Assembly: GCF_017916275.1 (NCBI RefSeq)
Contig: NZ_JAFMST010000008.1
Span: 46,024 to 110,023, forward strand
Direction: 5' to 3'
Length of the DNA: 64,000 bases
From: Rubellimicrobium arenae
GTDB taxonomy: Bacteria > Pseudomonadota > Alphaproteobacteria > Rhodobacterales > Rhodobacteraceae
Shown piece after piece: positions 26,394 through 35,321 of this stretch. The first letter of the stretch is position 1. Every line of letters begins with the position of its first letter. Position numbers and translations under genes: made by a program. Below the pieces are notes generated by a model. That model was not told the origin of the DNA, did not search any database, and was given only the letters and a program-made list of their open reading frames with translations.

Positions 26394-27716
26394 TCAGCCC
26401 TTCTGGCGCTTGGCGCGGAGCCTCGCGAAGAAATCGGTCCGCTTGCGCAACTCCCGCTCGAAGCCGCGATCCACGGGCACGTAGTAAACCCCACGCTTCA
26501 TCCCGTCCGGGAAGTACTCCTGCCCCGAGAACGCGTCCTCGGCGTCGTGATCGTAGCGGTAGCCGGCCCCGAAGCCCTGGTCCTTCATCATGCGCGTCGG
26601 TGCATTCAGGATGTGCTTGGGCGGAGCGAGCGAACCTGTCGTCCGCGCCGCCTCGCGCGCGGCCTTGTAGGCGGTGTAGGCGGCGTTCGACTTGGGCGCC
26701 AGCGCGAGATAGACGACCGCCTGCGCCAGGGCGAGCTCGCCCTCGGGCGAGCCCAGCCGCTCATAGGTTTCCCAGGCGTCGATGCAGAGCGTCTGGGCCT
26801 GCGGGTCGGCCAGGCCGATGTCCTCGACCGCCATCCGCGTGATGCGTCGGGCGAGGAAGCGCGGATCCTCCCCGCCTTCGAGCATGCGTGCGAACCAATA
26901 AAGCGCGGCATCGGGGTCGGACCCTCGCACCGACTTGTGGAGCGCGGAAATGAGGTTGTAGTGCCCGTCCCCGCTCTTGTCGTAGTTGGCCGCCCGGCGG
27001 CGGAGCCGGCTGGACAGCGCGGCCGTATCGAGCGTCCCGCTCACCCGCCAGGAGGCCACCTGCTCGATCAGGTTGAGCAGCGCGCGGCCGTCGCCGTCGG
27101 CCATCTCGAGCATCGCCTCGCGGGCATGGCCATCCAAAGGCAGGGTCCGGCCCAGCTCCTTTTCGGCCCGCTGCGCCAGCTGCTCCATGTCGGCAAGCGT
27201 CAGGCGGTTCAGGACCAGCACCTGCGCGCGGGACAGGAGCGCGGCGTTCAGCTCGAAGGACGGGTTCTCGGTCGTGGCCCCGACGAGCACGATGGTCCCG
27301 TCCTCCATGAGCGGGAGGAAGCCGTCCTGCTGCGCCCGATTGAAGCGGTGGATCTCGTCCACGAAGAGCAGCGTGCCGCGCCCCTGCCGACGCCGCAGCC
27401 GCGCCGCATCGAACACCTTCCGAAGGTCCTGCACGCCCGTGAAGATCGCGCTGATCTGTTCGAAGTGGAGGTCCGTCTCGGTCGCGAGGAGGCGGGCGAT
27501 CGTGGTCTTTCCGACGCCAGGCGGTCCCCACAGGATGAGGGAGGACAGGCTTCCCGCCGCCAGCATAGCCCCGATCGGCCCGTCCAGGGCCAGGAGGTGC
27601 TCCTGCCCGATGACCTCGGACAACCGTGCGGGTCGCAAGCGGTCGGCGAGCGGGCGGGGCGCGCCAGGTGCTGCGCCCTCCTCCCGGGGTATGAGATCAT
27701 CGAACAGGTCGGCCAT
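26394..27716 (-). CDS. rarA: Replication-associated recombination protein RarA (MgsA)
   Basis: 440-residue AAA+ ATPase of the clamp-loader clade, acting at stalled replication forks. It starts MADLFDDLIPREEGAAPGAPRPLADRLRPARLSEVIGQEHLL. Motifs: Walker A WGPPGVGKTTIARLLA, Walker B LLFVDEIHRFNRAQQDGFLP, sensor 1 LVGATTENPSFELNAALLSRAQVL. The C-terminal tetramerisation domain has the marker blocks ISALHKSVRGSDPDAALYWFARMLEGGEDPRF and SNAAYTAYKAA. Length is normal. Confidence 0.95.
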   Translation of the reverse strand: MADLFDDLIPREEGAAPGAPRPLADRLRPARLSEVIGQEHLLALDGPIGAMLAAGSLSSLILWGPPGVGKTTIARLLATETDLHFEQISAIFTGVQDLRKVFDAARLRRRQGRGTLLFVDEIHRFNRAQQDGFLPLMEDGTIVLVGATTENPSFELNAALLSRAQVLVLNRLTLADMEQLAQRAEKELGRTLPLDGHAREAMLEMADGDGRALLNLIEQVASWRVSGTLDTAALSSRLRRRAANYDKSGDGHYNLISALHKSVRGSDPDAALYWFARMLEGGEDPRFLARRITRMAVEDIGLADPQAQTLCIDAWETYERLGSPEGELALAQAVVYLALAPKSNAAYTAYKAAREAARTTGSLAPPKHILNAPTRMMKDQGFGAGYRYDHDAEDAFSGQEYFPDGMKRGVYYVPVDRGFERELRKRTDFFARLRAKRQKG

Positions 27717-27753
27717 GGCCCGAGCATAGGGCCATGACCCCGCCTTGCACAGG

Positions 27754-28344
27754 TCAGTGAAGCTGGCTCGCGAAGTCGATCCAGACCGCCTGATACAGGA
27801 TGCCGCCCATGTCCATCTCGCGCCCGGCGGCCTGCATCTCGAGCTTGCAGCGGGACGCCCAGCGGTCCCAGTTGACCGGCAGCAGCGCCAGCATCCGACG
27901 GATCCCCTCCTCGCGCGAGGTGCGGAGCATCTGCATCACGAGCCTCAGGCGCACCTTGTGGCGGATCTGCGCGGGAATATCGGCCTTCACGAAGCCCCGG
28001 GTCACCTCCCAGACCCCCTCGGCGACCGGAGCAGGCTCGTAGAGCAGGTCGGACGGGATGGAGTCGAGCAATCCCCTCTGGGCATCGCGGATCATGTAGG
28101 AGTAGATGCCGCAGCGGGCCGTCGTGGGCGTCAGGCGCACCCCGGCGAGGACCTGCCCGGTGTCGTCGTGGACGGCGAGCCAGCGGGAGACCGGCGTGTC
28201 GTACTGGTCGAATTCCATGCCCATGGTTTCGGGCAGGTTCCACTGGTTGCGTACGATGAAGCTTTCTCGCCGGGCACGAAGGATATTAGCGAACAACTCG
28301 CCGTGGTTGTGCATGTTGGCGAAGGACAGAGTCGTGCTGTGCAT
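27754..28344 (-). CDS. Acyl-homoserine-lactone synthase (LuxI family)
   Basis: 196-residue autoinducer synthase, making N-acyl-homoserine lactone from S-adenosylmethionine and acyl-ACP. The invariant N-terminal residues are visible: Arg, Phe and Trp in RARRESFIVRNQWNLP, the acidic pair in EFDQYDTP and the Arg in AGVRLTPT; WEVTRGFV supplies the later Glu. GGAG lies upstream of the ATG. The gene is 62 bp downstream of a luxR homologue on the same strand. The acyl chain cannot be predicted from sequence alone. Confidence 0.93.
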   Translation of the reverse strand: MHSTTLSFANMHNHGELFANILRARRESFIVRNQWNLPETMGMEFDQYDTPVSRWLAVHDDTGQVLAGVRLTPTTARCGIYSYMIRDAQRGLLDSIPSDLLYEPAPVAEGVWEVTRGFVKADIPAQIRHKVRLRLVMQMLRTSREEGIRRMLALLPVNWDRWASRCKLEMQAAGREMDMGGILYQAVWIDFASQLH

Positions 28345-28406
28345 AGGCTTGCTCCTTTGGGGTGGGCAGTCATGGCGTCCGTCCCCGCAGGCCTATCCGT
28401 TGGGGC

Positions 28407-29018
28407 TCAGATCAGCCGGTAATCCCTCGCCCGCTGGATCGCCTCGGCGGTCGTGCGGGCCAGCAGAGTCTCACGCGCGGCGGCCAGGCGGGCCTTCAGG
28501 GCGGACTCGGAGATGCCAAGCTTGGCGGCTGCAGCGGCATAGCGGTCGCCTGCGGCGATGCAGCGAAGCGCCTCGATCTGGGCCGGTGTGATGGAGGTGG
28601 GGGGCTCGGTGACATCATGGAGATGCGAGATGACGGCTGCGAAGCTGCCCATCTCCTCGTCCGTGAACTCCCGGTCATCCCGCGATGCGCTGGCGATGGT
28701 GCGCGACTTCATGGGTCCGCAGGAGACGGCCACGCCGTAGACCATGCCGAACTCGCGGGCTTGGCCCAGGATATTGAATGGATCGGGAATGGTGATCTCG
28801 CTCCACCGGGCGACGCCGTTCGTGGAGAAGCCCCAGGCGATGATCGGATCGCGGAGCGCATAAGCCTGCTCGGTGTAGCGGTCCACCCAGCCCTGCGGGT
28901 AGGTCTGCAGATTGATGAGAGGCATCGCGAAGCGGATGTGGAGCGCGAAGAAGAATCCCTTCGGGGCCATTCGAGCCAGCTTCCGGGTGTGCAGGTCGAT
29001 ATCGGATTGAAGGGACAT
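28407..29018 (-). CDS. LuxR-family quorum-sensing regulator
   Basis: 203-residue regulator. The N-terminal autoinducer-binding domain keeps the pocket residues: WVDRYTEQAYALRDPIIAWGF (Trp, Tyr, Asp, Pro), the WSEI Trp and GMVYGVAVSCGP. The C-terminal helix-turn-helix (ITPAQIEALRCIAAGDRYAAAAAKLGISESALKARLAAAR) is divergent: the usual TVK-H recognition pattern is replaced by ALKARL. I use the ATG at 29018; a TTG at 29054 would add 12 residues, and neither has a strong ribosome-binding site. It sits upstream of luxI and presumably controls it; no clear lux box is seen. Confidence 0.9.
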   Translation of the reverse strand: MSLQSDIDLHTRKLARMAPKGFFFALHIRFAMPLINLQTYPQGWVDRYTEQAYALRDPIIAWGFSTNGVARWSEITIPDPFNILGQAREFGMVYGVAVSCGPMKSRTIASASRDDREFTDEEMGSFAAVISHLHDVTEPPTSITPAQIEALRCIAAGDRYAAAAAKLGISESALKARLAAARETLLARTTAEAIQRARDYRLI

Positions 29019-29110
29019 GCTGGTGTTGTGTCGCGCTCGCTTCGTTTCCGTCAACTCGTATGTGCGCCGACGGCCATAACCGACCTAAGTATTCAGAGAT
29101 AGCTAACAAG

Positions 29111-29148
29111 GTGTTAATAAAAAGGCCCCGTCCAGAGGACAGGGCCTT
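29111..29148 (-). terminator. Terminator of the rplO-rplQ operon
   Basis: A 12-bp near-perfect stem (29122-29133 with 29137-29148) with a 3-base loop, followed on the - strand by TTTTTATTAA. It lies 24 bp after rplQ and separates the ribosomal cluster from luxR. Confidence 0.85.
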
Positions 29149-29171
29149 GCTCAAACTAACCGGACAGAGGC

Positions 29172-29591
29172 TCAGGCTTCCTGCGCGTCTTCCGCTTCGA
29201 GGCGCGCACGGTCCGCCGCACCCTTGGCCGAAGCATCACGTTCCACGAGCTCGATGATCGCCATGGGCGCCATGTCACCGTAGCGGAAGCCCGCCTTCAG
29301 CACGCGGCAGTAGCCGCCCTGACGTTCCTGGTAGCGGGGGCCGAGCGTATCGAACAGCTTCTTGACGTGCATGTCCTGCTTCAGGGCCGCCGCGGCTTGG
29401 CGACGGGCATGAAGATCGCCGCGCTTGCCCAGCGTGATCAGCTTGTCGATGATCCGCTTCAGTTCCTTCGCCTTCGGCAACGTCGTCTTGATCTGCTCGT
29501 GCTCGATCAGCGAGCCGGCCATGTTGGCGAAGAGCGCCTTGCGGTGCTCGTGGGTGCGGTTCAGCTTACGGTAGCCGCTTCCGTGCTTCAT
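29172..29591 (-). CDS. rplQ: 50S ribosomal protein L17
   Basis: 139-residue L17, starting [59 protein letters not shown], the complete family signature. A short acidic C-terminal tail follows. Last gene of the alpha operon, 125 bp downstream of rpoA. Confidence 0.98.
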   Translation of the reverse strand: MKHGSGYRKLNRTHEHRKALFANMAGSLIEHEQIKTTLPKAKELKRIIDKLITLGKRGDLHARRQAAAALKQDMHVKKLFDTLGPRYQERQGGYCRVLKAGFRYGDMAPMAIIELVERDASAKGAADRARLEAEDAQEA

Positions 29592-29716
29592 GATCTTTCC
29601 TTTTCTCTATGCTTTGTCCGGCAGCCCATCGTTCGGCTGCTCACCTTGTTGGGGCGGGATTGCCCATCTTGGTTCGGTTGACCCGGCCCGCGCGCATCCG
29701 GCGGGACGGGCCCGTC

Positions 29717-30733
29717 TTAGAACTGGTCTTCGAACTTCTTGGCCAGCTCTTCGATGTTCTCCGGCGGCCAGTCCTCGACTTCCATGCCGAGGTGCAGGCC
29801 CATGCCGGACAGCACTTCCTTGATCTCGTTGAGCGACTTCCGCCCGAAGTTGGGCGTCCGCAGCATCTCGGCCTCGGTCTTCTGGATGAGGTCGCCGATG
29901 TAGACGATGTTGTCGTTCTTGAGGCAGTTGGCCGAACGGACCGAAAGTTCCAGCTCGTCCACCTTCTTGAGGAGGAGCGGGTTGAACTCCAGGCCATCCT
30001 CGAGCGCAGAGGCCGTCGCCGACTCGGGCTCCTCGAAGTTGAGGAAGATCGACAGCTGGTCCTGGAGGATGCGCGCGGCATAGGCCACGGCGTCGTCCGG
30101 AGTCAGGGCGCCGTTCGTCTCGATCTTCATGGTCAGCTTGTCGTAGTCGAGCACCTGACCTTCACGGGTGGGCTGGACGTCATAGCTGACCTTCTTGACC
30201 GGCGAGTAGATCGCATCGATCGGAATGAGGCCGATCGGCGCGTCTTCGGGCTTGTTCTTGTCGGCCGACACGTAGCCTTTGCCGGTGTTGACGGTCAGCT
30301 CCATGTAGAGCGACGCGCCCTCGTCGAGGTGGCAGATCACGTGGTCCTTGTTAAGGACCTCGATCCCGGCCGACTCGGAGATGTCGCCGGCGGTCACCGC
30401 GCCGGGGCCCTTGGCCTGAACGGTGAGGCGCTTGGGACCATCCACGTCCATGCGGATGGCGACGCCCTTGAGGTTCAGCACGATGTCCGTGACGTCCTCG
30501 CGGACGCCAGCAACGGACGAGAATTCGTGGAGCACGCCATCGATCTGGACCGAAACGATGGCCGCGCCCTGCAGCGAGCTCAGCAGCACACGACGCAGCG
30601 CATTGCCGAGCGTCAGGCCGAAGCCCCGCTCCAGCGGCTCGGCGACAAGGGTCGCCTGGCGCTGCGGATCGTTGCCGGGCCGGACCTCAAGCTGCTGCGG
30701 CTTGATCAGTTCGGACCAGTTCTTGTGGATCAT
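29717..30733 (-). CDS. rpoA: RNA polymerase alpha subunit
   Basis: 338-residue alpha subunit. The N-terminal dimerisation domain contains [25 protein letters not shown]. The C-terminal domain (about 250-338), which contacts UP elements and activators, has [48 protein letters not shown]. The start at the ATG 30733 ([17 protein letters not shown]) matches alphaproteobacterial RpoA; the longer open frame is rejected. Confidence 0.98.
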   Translation of the reverse strand: MIHKNWSELIKPQQLEVRPGNDPQRQATLVAEPLERGFGLTLGNALRRVLLSSLQGAAIVSVQIDGVLHEFSSVAGVREDVTDIVLNLKGVAIRMDVDGPKRLTVQAKGPGAVTAGDISESAGIEVLNKDHVICHLDEGASLYMELTVNTGKGYVSADKNKPEDAPIGLIPIDAIYSPVKKVSYDVQPTREGQVLDYDKLTMKIETNGALTPDDAVAYAARILQDQLSIFLNFEEPESATASALEDGLEFNPLLLKKVDELELSVRSANCLKNDNIVYIGDLIQKTEAEMLRTPNFGRKSLNEIKEVLSGMGLHLGMEVEDWPPENIEELAKKFEDQF

Positions 30734-30810
30734 GCGTCCCTCCATTCTCGCGGTGCCCTTCATGTCCAACAAGGCTCCACTCCCGAGGTTGACTGACTGA
30801 AACGACAGGA

Positions 30811-30837
30811 CGGGGCTGCGCCAAAAGCGCAACCCCG
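30811..30837 (-). promoter_or_regulatory. Intercistronic hairpin between rpsK and rpoA
   Basis: An 11-bp stem with one mismatch (30811-30821 with 30827-30837), 5-base loop, located 21 bp after the rpsK stop and without a U-run. Probably an mRNA-stabilising or attenuating element. Confidence 0.5.
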
Positions 30838-30857
30838 CCCCAGGATATAAAGCGACC

Positions 30858-31250
30858 TCAGACGCGGCGGCGCTTCGGCGGGCGGCAGCCGTTGTGCGCG
30901 ATCGGAGTCACGTCACGGATCGAGGTGATCGAGAAGCCGACCGCAGCCAGCGCACGCAGCGCCGATTCACGGCCCGAGCCCGGGCCCTGCACCTCGACCT
31001 CGAGGGTCTTGACGCCATGCTCCTGAGCCTTGCGGCCAGCGTCCTCGGCGGCCATCTGGGCGGCGTAAGGGGTCGACTTCCGCGAGCCCTTGAAGCCCAT
31101 CGTCCCGGCCGACGACCAGGCGATCGCGTTCCCCTGGACATCCGAGATCAGGATCTTGGTGTTGTTGAACGAAGAGTTCACGTGGGCCACGCCCGCCGCG
31201 ATGTTCTTCGAAACCTTCTTCTTGCCGCCGCGGCGGGTATCACGAGCCAT
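30858..31250 (-). CDS. rpsK: 30S ribosomal protein S11
   Basis: 130-residue S11 of the 30S platform. [59 protein letters not shown] and the C-terminal [18 protein letters not shown] are diagnostic. It starts 12 bp after rpsM. Confidence 0.98.
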   Translation of the reverse strand: MARDTRRGGKKKVSKNIAAGVAHVNSSFNNTKILISDVQGNAIAWSSAGTMGFKGSRKSTPYAAQMAAEDAGRKAQEHGVKTLEVEVQGPGSGRESALRALAAVGFSITSIRDVTPIAHNGCRPPKRRRV

Positions 31251-31262
31251 CTGTTCTACCCC

Positions 31263-31631
31263 TTACTTCTTCTTGCCGGCGATCGGCTTGGCCGGGCCCT
31301 TGCGGGTCCGAGCGTTCGTGTGGGTGCGCTGCCCGCGAACCGGCAGGTTCCGGCGGTGACGCAGGCCACGATAGGCGCCCAAGTCCATCAGGCGCTTGAT
31401 GTTCATCGTCGTCTCGCGACGAAGGTCACCCTCGACGACGTAGTTCGCATCGATATGCTCGCGGATCGCGAGGATCTCGGCGTCCGTCAGGGTATCCACA
31501 CGACGGGTCTCGTCGACGTTGACGGCGGCGCAGATTTCCTTGGCGAAGGCCGGGCCGATGCCGTGGATATAGGTGAGGGCAATCGGAACCCTCTTCTTGG
31601 TCGGGATGTTGACCCCGGCGATACGTGCCAC
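31263..31631 (-). CDS. rpsM: 30S ribosomal protein S13
   Basis: 122-residue S13 of the 30S head, starting at GTG ([33 protein letters not shown]). The basic tail [35 protein letters not shown] touches P-site tRNA. A purine-rich AAAGGA precedes the GTG. The upstream 214-bp leader holds two perfect hairpins and a candidate promoter. Confidence 0.98.
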   Translation of the reverse strand: MARIAGVNIPTKKRVPIALTYIHGIGPAFAKEICAAVNVDETRRVDTLTDAEILAIREHIDANYVVEGDLRRETTMNIKRLMDLGAYRGLRHRRNLPVRGQRTHTNARTRKGPAKPIAGKKK

Positions 31632-31651
31632 GTGGGTGGTCCTTTCGTTGC

Positions 31652-31677
31652 GGCTCCGTAGCACCGGAGCCTTTTTT
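31652..31677 (+). terminator. Terminator-like hairpin oriented against the operon (rpsM leader)
   Basis: Perfect 7-bp stem (31652-31658 with 31665-31671, 6-base loop) followed on the + strand by TTTTTT (31672-31677). All genes here run on the - strand, so as a terminator it would stop antisense transcripts. As - strand RNA it is a leader hairpin preceded by A6, close to the rpsM ribosome-binding site. Confidence 0.6.
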
Positions 31678-31683
31678 CACAAC

Positions 31684-31701
31684 CGCAGCCACAAGGCTGC
31701 G
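31684..31701 (-). promoter_or_regulatory. Second hairpin of the rpsM leader
   Basis: A perfect 7-bp stem (31684-31690 with 31695-31701) and 4-base loop, next to the preceding hairpin. The pair could be the target of ribosomal-protein feedback on the alpha operon (S4 plays this part in E. coli), but the fold differs and this is only a suggestion. Confidence 0.4.
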
Positions 31702-31776
31702 CCTCAGAGGCGATCAGGTCGCGGCCGAGCCAGCAAAGGCGTGCCCACGACCGGCGATTCCCGGCTGGGATGGGGC

Positions 31777-31805
31777 GTCCTAAAGGCTGCGGCGCGCCGC
31801 GTCAA
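31777..31805 (-). promoter_or_regulatory. Candidate promoter for rpsM-rpsK-rpoA-rplQ
   Basis: On the - strand: TTGACG (31800-31805), 17-bp spacer, TAGGAC (31777-31782), about 150 bp before rpsM. The -35 is good and the -10 weak. Confidence 0.45.
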
Positions 31806-31845
31806 CCCTTAAGATCCTCGACGTCAACCCTGATGATGACGTGTT

Positions 31846-32529
31846 TCAGGCTGTCCTGACCGCAGCACCGGGAAGCGGGGAAGCCGAGAGGATACCCTCG
31901 ACCTCCTGGGCGACTTGATCAATCTCGCCCATGCCATCGACGGGCCTGAGCAGCCGCTTCACATAGTAGTACCCGACGAGCGGCGCCGTTTCCTTGTAGT
32001 AGGCGAGCAGACGCGTCCGCATGCTGTCGGCGTTGTCGTCCCCCCGCCGGTTGAACGTCGTGCCACTGCACTTGGTGCAATGGCCGTCGTCCGGAATCGG
32101 CTTCGTCGCGTCGTGATACACTTCGCCGCAGGTGGCGCAGGTGGCTCGTCCCGAGACACGCTGCACCAGGGCTTCGTCGTCGTTCACGCGCATCTCGACC
32201 ACATGATCGAGGCGCAATCCTTCCCGGGCGAGCATGTCGTCCAGAGCGTCGGCCTGCGCCAGCGTCCGGGGGAATCCGTCGAAGATGACGCCGCTCCCCA
32301 GATCCCCTTGGAGCAGACGCTCGCGGATCAGTCCGATCACGATGTCGTCCGTCACCAGATGTCCTTTATCCATGACATCGGCGACCCGGCGACCCATCTC
32401 CGTCCCCGACCGTCGAGCAGCCCGGAGCATGTCCCCTGTCGAAAGCTGGATCATGCCCAGCCGTTCGACCAGAAGACGCGCCTGGGTTCCCTTGCCAGCC
32501 CCCGGAGGTCCGAGAAGGATGATGTTCAT
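31846..32529 (-). CDS. adk: Adenylate kinase, zinc-lid type
   Basis: 227-residue enzyme interconverting ATP + AMP and 2 ADP. P-loop [19 protein letters not shown] at residues 6-24, AMP site [17 protein letters not shown], and [14 protein letters not shown]. The lid domain carries four cysteines ([24 protein letters not shown]), so it binds a structural zinc. It lies between secY and rpsM as usual. A decayed copy of its first ~25 codons plus the secY tail lies at 34693-34802. Confidence 0.97.
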   Translation of the reverse strand: MNIILLGPPGAGKGTQARLLVERLGMIQLSTGDMLRAARRSGTEMGRRVADVMDKGHLVTDDIVIGLIRERLLQGDLGSGVIFDGFPRTLAQADALDDMLAREGLRLDHVVEMRVNDDEALVQRVSGRATCATCGEVYHDATKPIPDDGHCTKCSGTTFNRRGDDNADSMRTRLLAYYKETAPLVGYYYVKRLLRPVDGMGEIDQVAQEVEGILSASPLPGAAVRTA

Positions 32530-32566
32530 GATGTGCCGCCCTCCCCCGGAGGCTTCCGAGCCGTTG

Positions 32567-33931
32567 TTACCGACGAGCGGGACCACCCGTGCGCGCGGCC
32601 CGGGGCTTACGTCCCCGAAGCTGCGACCGCTCAATGAGCCCCTCGTACTGATGTGCCAGGAGATGAGACTGGATTTGCTGGATCGTGTCCATGCCCACTG
32701 ACACGATAATCAGCACCGATGTGCCTCCGAAGTAGAACGGCACCGCCAGCTCGGCACGGAGGATCTCCGGCAGCAGGCAGACCAGAGCGAGATAGGCCGA
32801 CCCCAGGACGAGCACGCGGTTGACGACATACTCGAGATACTCGGCGGTCCGCTTGCCGGGCCGGATGCCCGGAACGAAGCCGTTCTGGTTCTTCAGATTG
32901 TCCGCGACGTCGTCCACCTTGAACGCCACTTCGTGGGTATAGAAGTAGGTGAAGAATACGATCATCGCGACGAAGAACAGCAGGTGAAGCGGCTGGCCCG
33001 GTCCGAAATAGGCCAGGAACGTCGACATGAACGGCCCAGAGGTGCTGTGCGAGAACGTTGCGATCGTCGACGGAAGCAGCAGGAGGGCCGACGCGAACAC
33101 GGCCGGGATGACGCCCGCCGGGTTGACCTTGATCGGCAGGTGGGACGAACCGCCATCGTAGACCTTCATGCCGACCTGACGGCGCGGGTACTGGATGTGG
33201 ATCTTGCGGAGCGACCGCTCCATGAACACCACGAAGGCCAGCACGACCACGACCATGACTGCCACGGCCAGGATCACGAGGGGGCTGACCGCGCCCGTCC
33301 GCCCTTGGCTCAGGAACTGGGCAATGGCAGCGGGCATGTTGGCGATGATGCCCACGAAGATGATGAGCGAGGTGCCGTTGCCGATCCCACGGGAGGTGAT
33401 CTGCTCACCGATCCAGAGGAGGAACATCGTCCCCCCGACCAGGGTGATCACGCAGGTCGCCAGGAAGAACGGGCCCGGGCTTGCGACCAGGTTCCCAGCC
33501 TCCAAGCTGACCGCCATGCCATAGGCCTGGAAGGCGGCCAGCAGCACGGTGAAGTAACGGGTGTATTGATTCAGCTTCTTCCGGCCTTGTTGCCCCTCGT
33601 TCTTGAGGTTCTTCCAAGGCTCATAAAGCGAAGCCACGAGCTGGATGATGATCGAGGCCGAGATGTAGGGCATGATGCCGAGCGCGAAGATCCCCATGCG
33701 GGACAGCGCGCCCCCGGTGAACATCGCCAGGATGCCCCCGATCCCCGCCGCTGCATCGTTCATGAAGTTCTGGAGCGCCGCTCCATCGATTCCCGGGACG
33801 GGAATATACGTGCCGAGCCGGTACACGATCAGGAGGCCGATCGTGAAAAGGATGCGTTGCTTGAGCTCAGTGGCCTTGCCGAAGGCCGCCCAGCTCATGT
33901 TCGAGGCCATCTGTTCCGCTGCCGATGCCAT
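32567..33931 (-). CDS. secY: Protein translocase subunit SecY
   Basis: 454-residue, ten-helix channel of the Sec translocon. Landmarks: [27 protein letters not shown], the plug region [58 protein letters not shown], and the C5 loop [13 protein letters not shown] that binds SecA and ribosomes. The ATG at 33931 ([14 protein letters not shown]) is preferred to a TTG five codons upstream. Confidence 0.97.
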   Translation of the reverse strand: MASAAEQMASNMSWAAFGKATELKQRILFTIGLLIVYRLGTYIPVPGIDGAALQNFMNDAAAGIGGILAMFTGGALSRMGIFALGIMPYISASIIIQLVASLYEPWKNLKNEGQQGRKKLNQYTRYFTVLLAAFQAYGMAVSLEAGNLVASPGPFFLATCVITLVGGTMFLLWIGEQITSRGIGNGTSLIIFVGIIANMPAAIAQFLSQGRTGAVSPLVILAVAVMVVVVLAFVVFMERSLRKIHIQYPRRQVGMKVYDGGSSHLPIKVNPAGVIPAVFASALLLLPSTIATFSHSTSGPFMSTFLAYFGPGQPLHLLFFVAMIVFFTYFYTHEVAFKVDDVADNLKNQNGFVPGIRPGKRTAEYLEYVVNRVLVLGSAYLALVCLLPEILRAELAVPFYFGGTSVLIIVSVGMDTIQQIQSHLLAHQYEGLIERSQLRGRKPRAARTGGPARR

Positions 33932-33950
33932 GGCTTTCTCCGTCAAGACA

Positions 33951-33981
33951 GCGCCGCCGACCGGGGCTCCGGCGGCGGCGC
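33951..33981 (-). promoter_or_regulatory. Hairpin between rplO and secY
   Basis: Perfect 9-bp outer stem (33951-33959 with 33973-33981) and a 4-bp inner stem (33961-33964 with 33969-33972). No U-run. Located 54 bp after the rplO stop and 20 bp before secY. Confidence 0.5.
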
Positions 33982-34034
33982 GTTGAGACCTTATCCGAAA
34001 GGGACGCTCAGGGAAACGGGGCTGTTGCCCCCTC

Positions 34035-34526
34035 TCACGCGGCGGTGTCCGCCGGAGCCTCTTCGGCCGCCTGGGTGACGGTCAGGGTGCCGCCGGCGGC
34101 CTGCACGGCGGCAACGGCGCCCGCGGAAGCGCCCGTCACGTTGATCGTCACATTCGAAGTGATCTCGCCCTTGGCCAGGACCCGGACGCCGTCACGCGCA
34201 CGGCGCAGCACGCCCGCGGAGACGAGGATCGCTTCGGTGATCGGCTGGGACGCGTCGATCCGTCCGGCGTCGATGAACTTCTGGATCAGGCCGAGGTTCA
34301 CGACGGCGTATTCCTTGCGGTTCGGCTTGTTGAAGCCCCGCTTGGGCAGACGCATGTAGAGGGGCATCTGCCCGCCTTCATAGCCACCCAGAGCCACGCC
34401 CGAACGGGACTTCTGGCCCTTGATCCCGCGACCGGCGGTCTTGCCGATGCCAGAGCCGGGGCCCCGGCCCACGCGGACCTTCTTCTTGGCGGCACCCGGA
34501 TTGTCGCGAAGTTCGTGAAGTTTCAT
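34035..34526 (-). CDS. rplO: 50S ribosomal protein L15
   Basis: 163-residue L15. It starts [43 protein letters not shown], the loop that threads into 23S rRNA, followed by [29 protein letters not shown]. Unlike in most operons it does not follow rpmD closely: a 600-bp gap with a terminator and a new promoter lies upstream. Confidence 0.98.
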   Translation of the reverse strand: MKLHELRDNPGAAKKKVRVGRGPGSGIGKTAGRGIKGQKSRSGVALGGYEGGQMPLYMRLPKRGFNKPNRKEYAVVNLGLIQKFIDAGRIDASQPITEAILVSAGVLRRARDGVRVLAKGEITSNVTINVTGASAGAVAAVQAAGGTLTVTQAAEEAPADTAA

Positions 34527-34616
34527 GTCGCTTCTCCTGGCCGGAACTGCCCCCCGAGCGACCGAGGGAGCAAACACGGCATTGCTGAGTTGATTGGCCC
34601 AGTGGGCCACCGGCGG

Positions 34617-34645
34617 CCTATAGAACGCACGACCGCCCGTGACAA
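34617..34645 (-). promoter_or_regulatory. Sigma-70 promoter for the rplO-secY-adk segment
   Basis: On the - strand: TTGTCA (34640-34645), 17-bp spacer, TATAGG (34617-34622), about 90 bp before rplO. Together with the upstream terminator it makes rplO the start of a new transcription unit. Confidence 0.65.
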
Positions 34646-34692
34646 GGCTGTCGCTAGGATTTCCTCCGCCCCCTGGCGCGCAACGGCCTCCT

Positions 34693-34802
34693 CAGCCGTC
34701 CGACCAGGGGACGCGCCTGAGGTCCTCCGCCAGCCCCCGGAGGTCCGAAAATGATGATGATGTGCCGCCCTCCCCCGAAGGCTTCCGAGCGGTCGTTACC
34801 GA
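34693..34802 (-). pseudogene. Decayed copy of the secY-adk junction (adk 5' fragment without start codon)
   Basis: Aligns with 32458-32573, the secY stop, intercistronic region and first ~24 adk codons, at roughly 90% identity by eye with one 6-base gap. The gap removes exactly the ATG and second codon of adk: the real gene reads ATG AAC ATC ATC, the copy continues directly with ATC ATC. The encoded remnant IIIFGPPGAGGGPQARPLVGRL parallels [23 protein letters not shown], but the P-loop Lys is lost. It is in the same orientation as the intact gene, about 2.2 kb upstream of it. Confidence 0.85.
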
Positions 34803-35055
34803 GTCCAACGATGAACTGGCCCTTCAGTGTCGCTCTGCTGGGGAGGCAAACCCGTTCGGATGCGGCGAGAGGGCGCCGCGAGGCGCTCGCACACTCTTCC
34901 GTGGATCACAGATGCGAACCGCTGAGGTCGCAGCACGGGGCTTCTGATCGAAGACTCGAAGGCGCTGTGAGGGGTCCCACCTACAGAGAGCCCGAGTATC
35001 TCGGCTGCGGCGGCCGAGCGTCTCCCCTCCGGGCACCGCGTGCGCAGATCAACAA

Positions 35056-35091
35056 CAACAAAAAAAAGACCCCGGTCTTTCGACCGAGGTC
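35056..35091 (-). terminator. Terminator after rpmD
   Basis: A 10-bp stem (35068-35077 with 35082-35091, one G-U pair in the RNA) closed by a GAAA tetraloop and followed by TTTTTTTTGTTG on the - strand. Textbook Rho-independent form, 36 bp after the rpmD stop. Confidence 0.9.
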
Positions 35092-35126
35092 CTTGGGGGT
35101 TCCGTAGCTCACGAGGAGCACCGAAA

Positions 35127-35318
35127 CTACTCGCCGCGTTCCTCGACGATCTTCACGAGGTGCGGGATGGCATTCACCATCCCACGCACCGAGGGCGTAT
35201 CCTCGAGTTCGCGGGTCTTGCGGATCTTGTTCAGCCCGAGGCCGATCAGCGTCTGGCGCTGGACGGCCGGACGCCGGGCCGGCGAGGCAATCTGCCGGAC
35301 AACGATGGTCTTGGCCAT
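35127..35318 (-). CDS. rpmD: 50S ribosomal protein L30
   Basis: 63-residue L30: [57 protein letters not shown] is complete for the family. It lies 3 bp after rpsE and is the last gene before the terminator splitting the spc operon. Confidence 0.98.
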   Translation of the reverse strand: MAKTIVVRQIASPARRPAVQRQTLIGLGLNKIRKTRELEDTPSVRGMVNAIPHLVKIVEERGE

Positions 35319-35321
35319 GGA

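Larger units (their letters stand above)
34527..35126. other. 600-bp gene-free insertion between rpmD and rplO
   Basis: From right to left (transcription order): a strong terminator after rpmD (35061-35091), about 240 bp I cannot assign, the adk/secY remnant (34693-34802), then a good promoter (34617-34645) and the rplO leader. The spc operon normally runs straight from rpmD to rplO, so this is a break in a very conserved gene string. No open frame here looks real. Confidence 0.7.

Noticed and set aside
28345..28406. lux box between luxR and luxI
   Set aside because: No ~20-bp dyad resembling the LuxR-box consensus is visible in the gap.
34751..35107. + strand frame starting with four methionines
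   Set aside because: It is the reverse of the decayed adk start region and terminator; no protein features.
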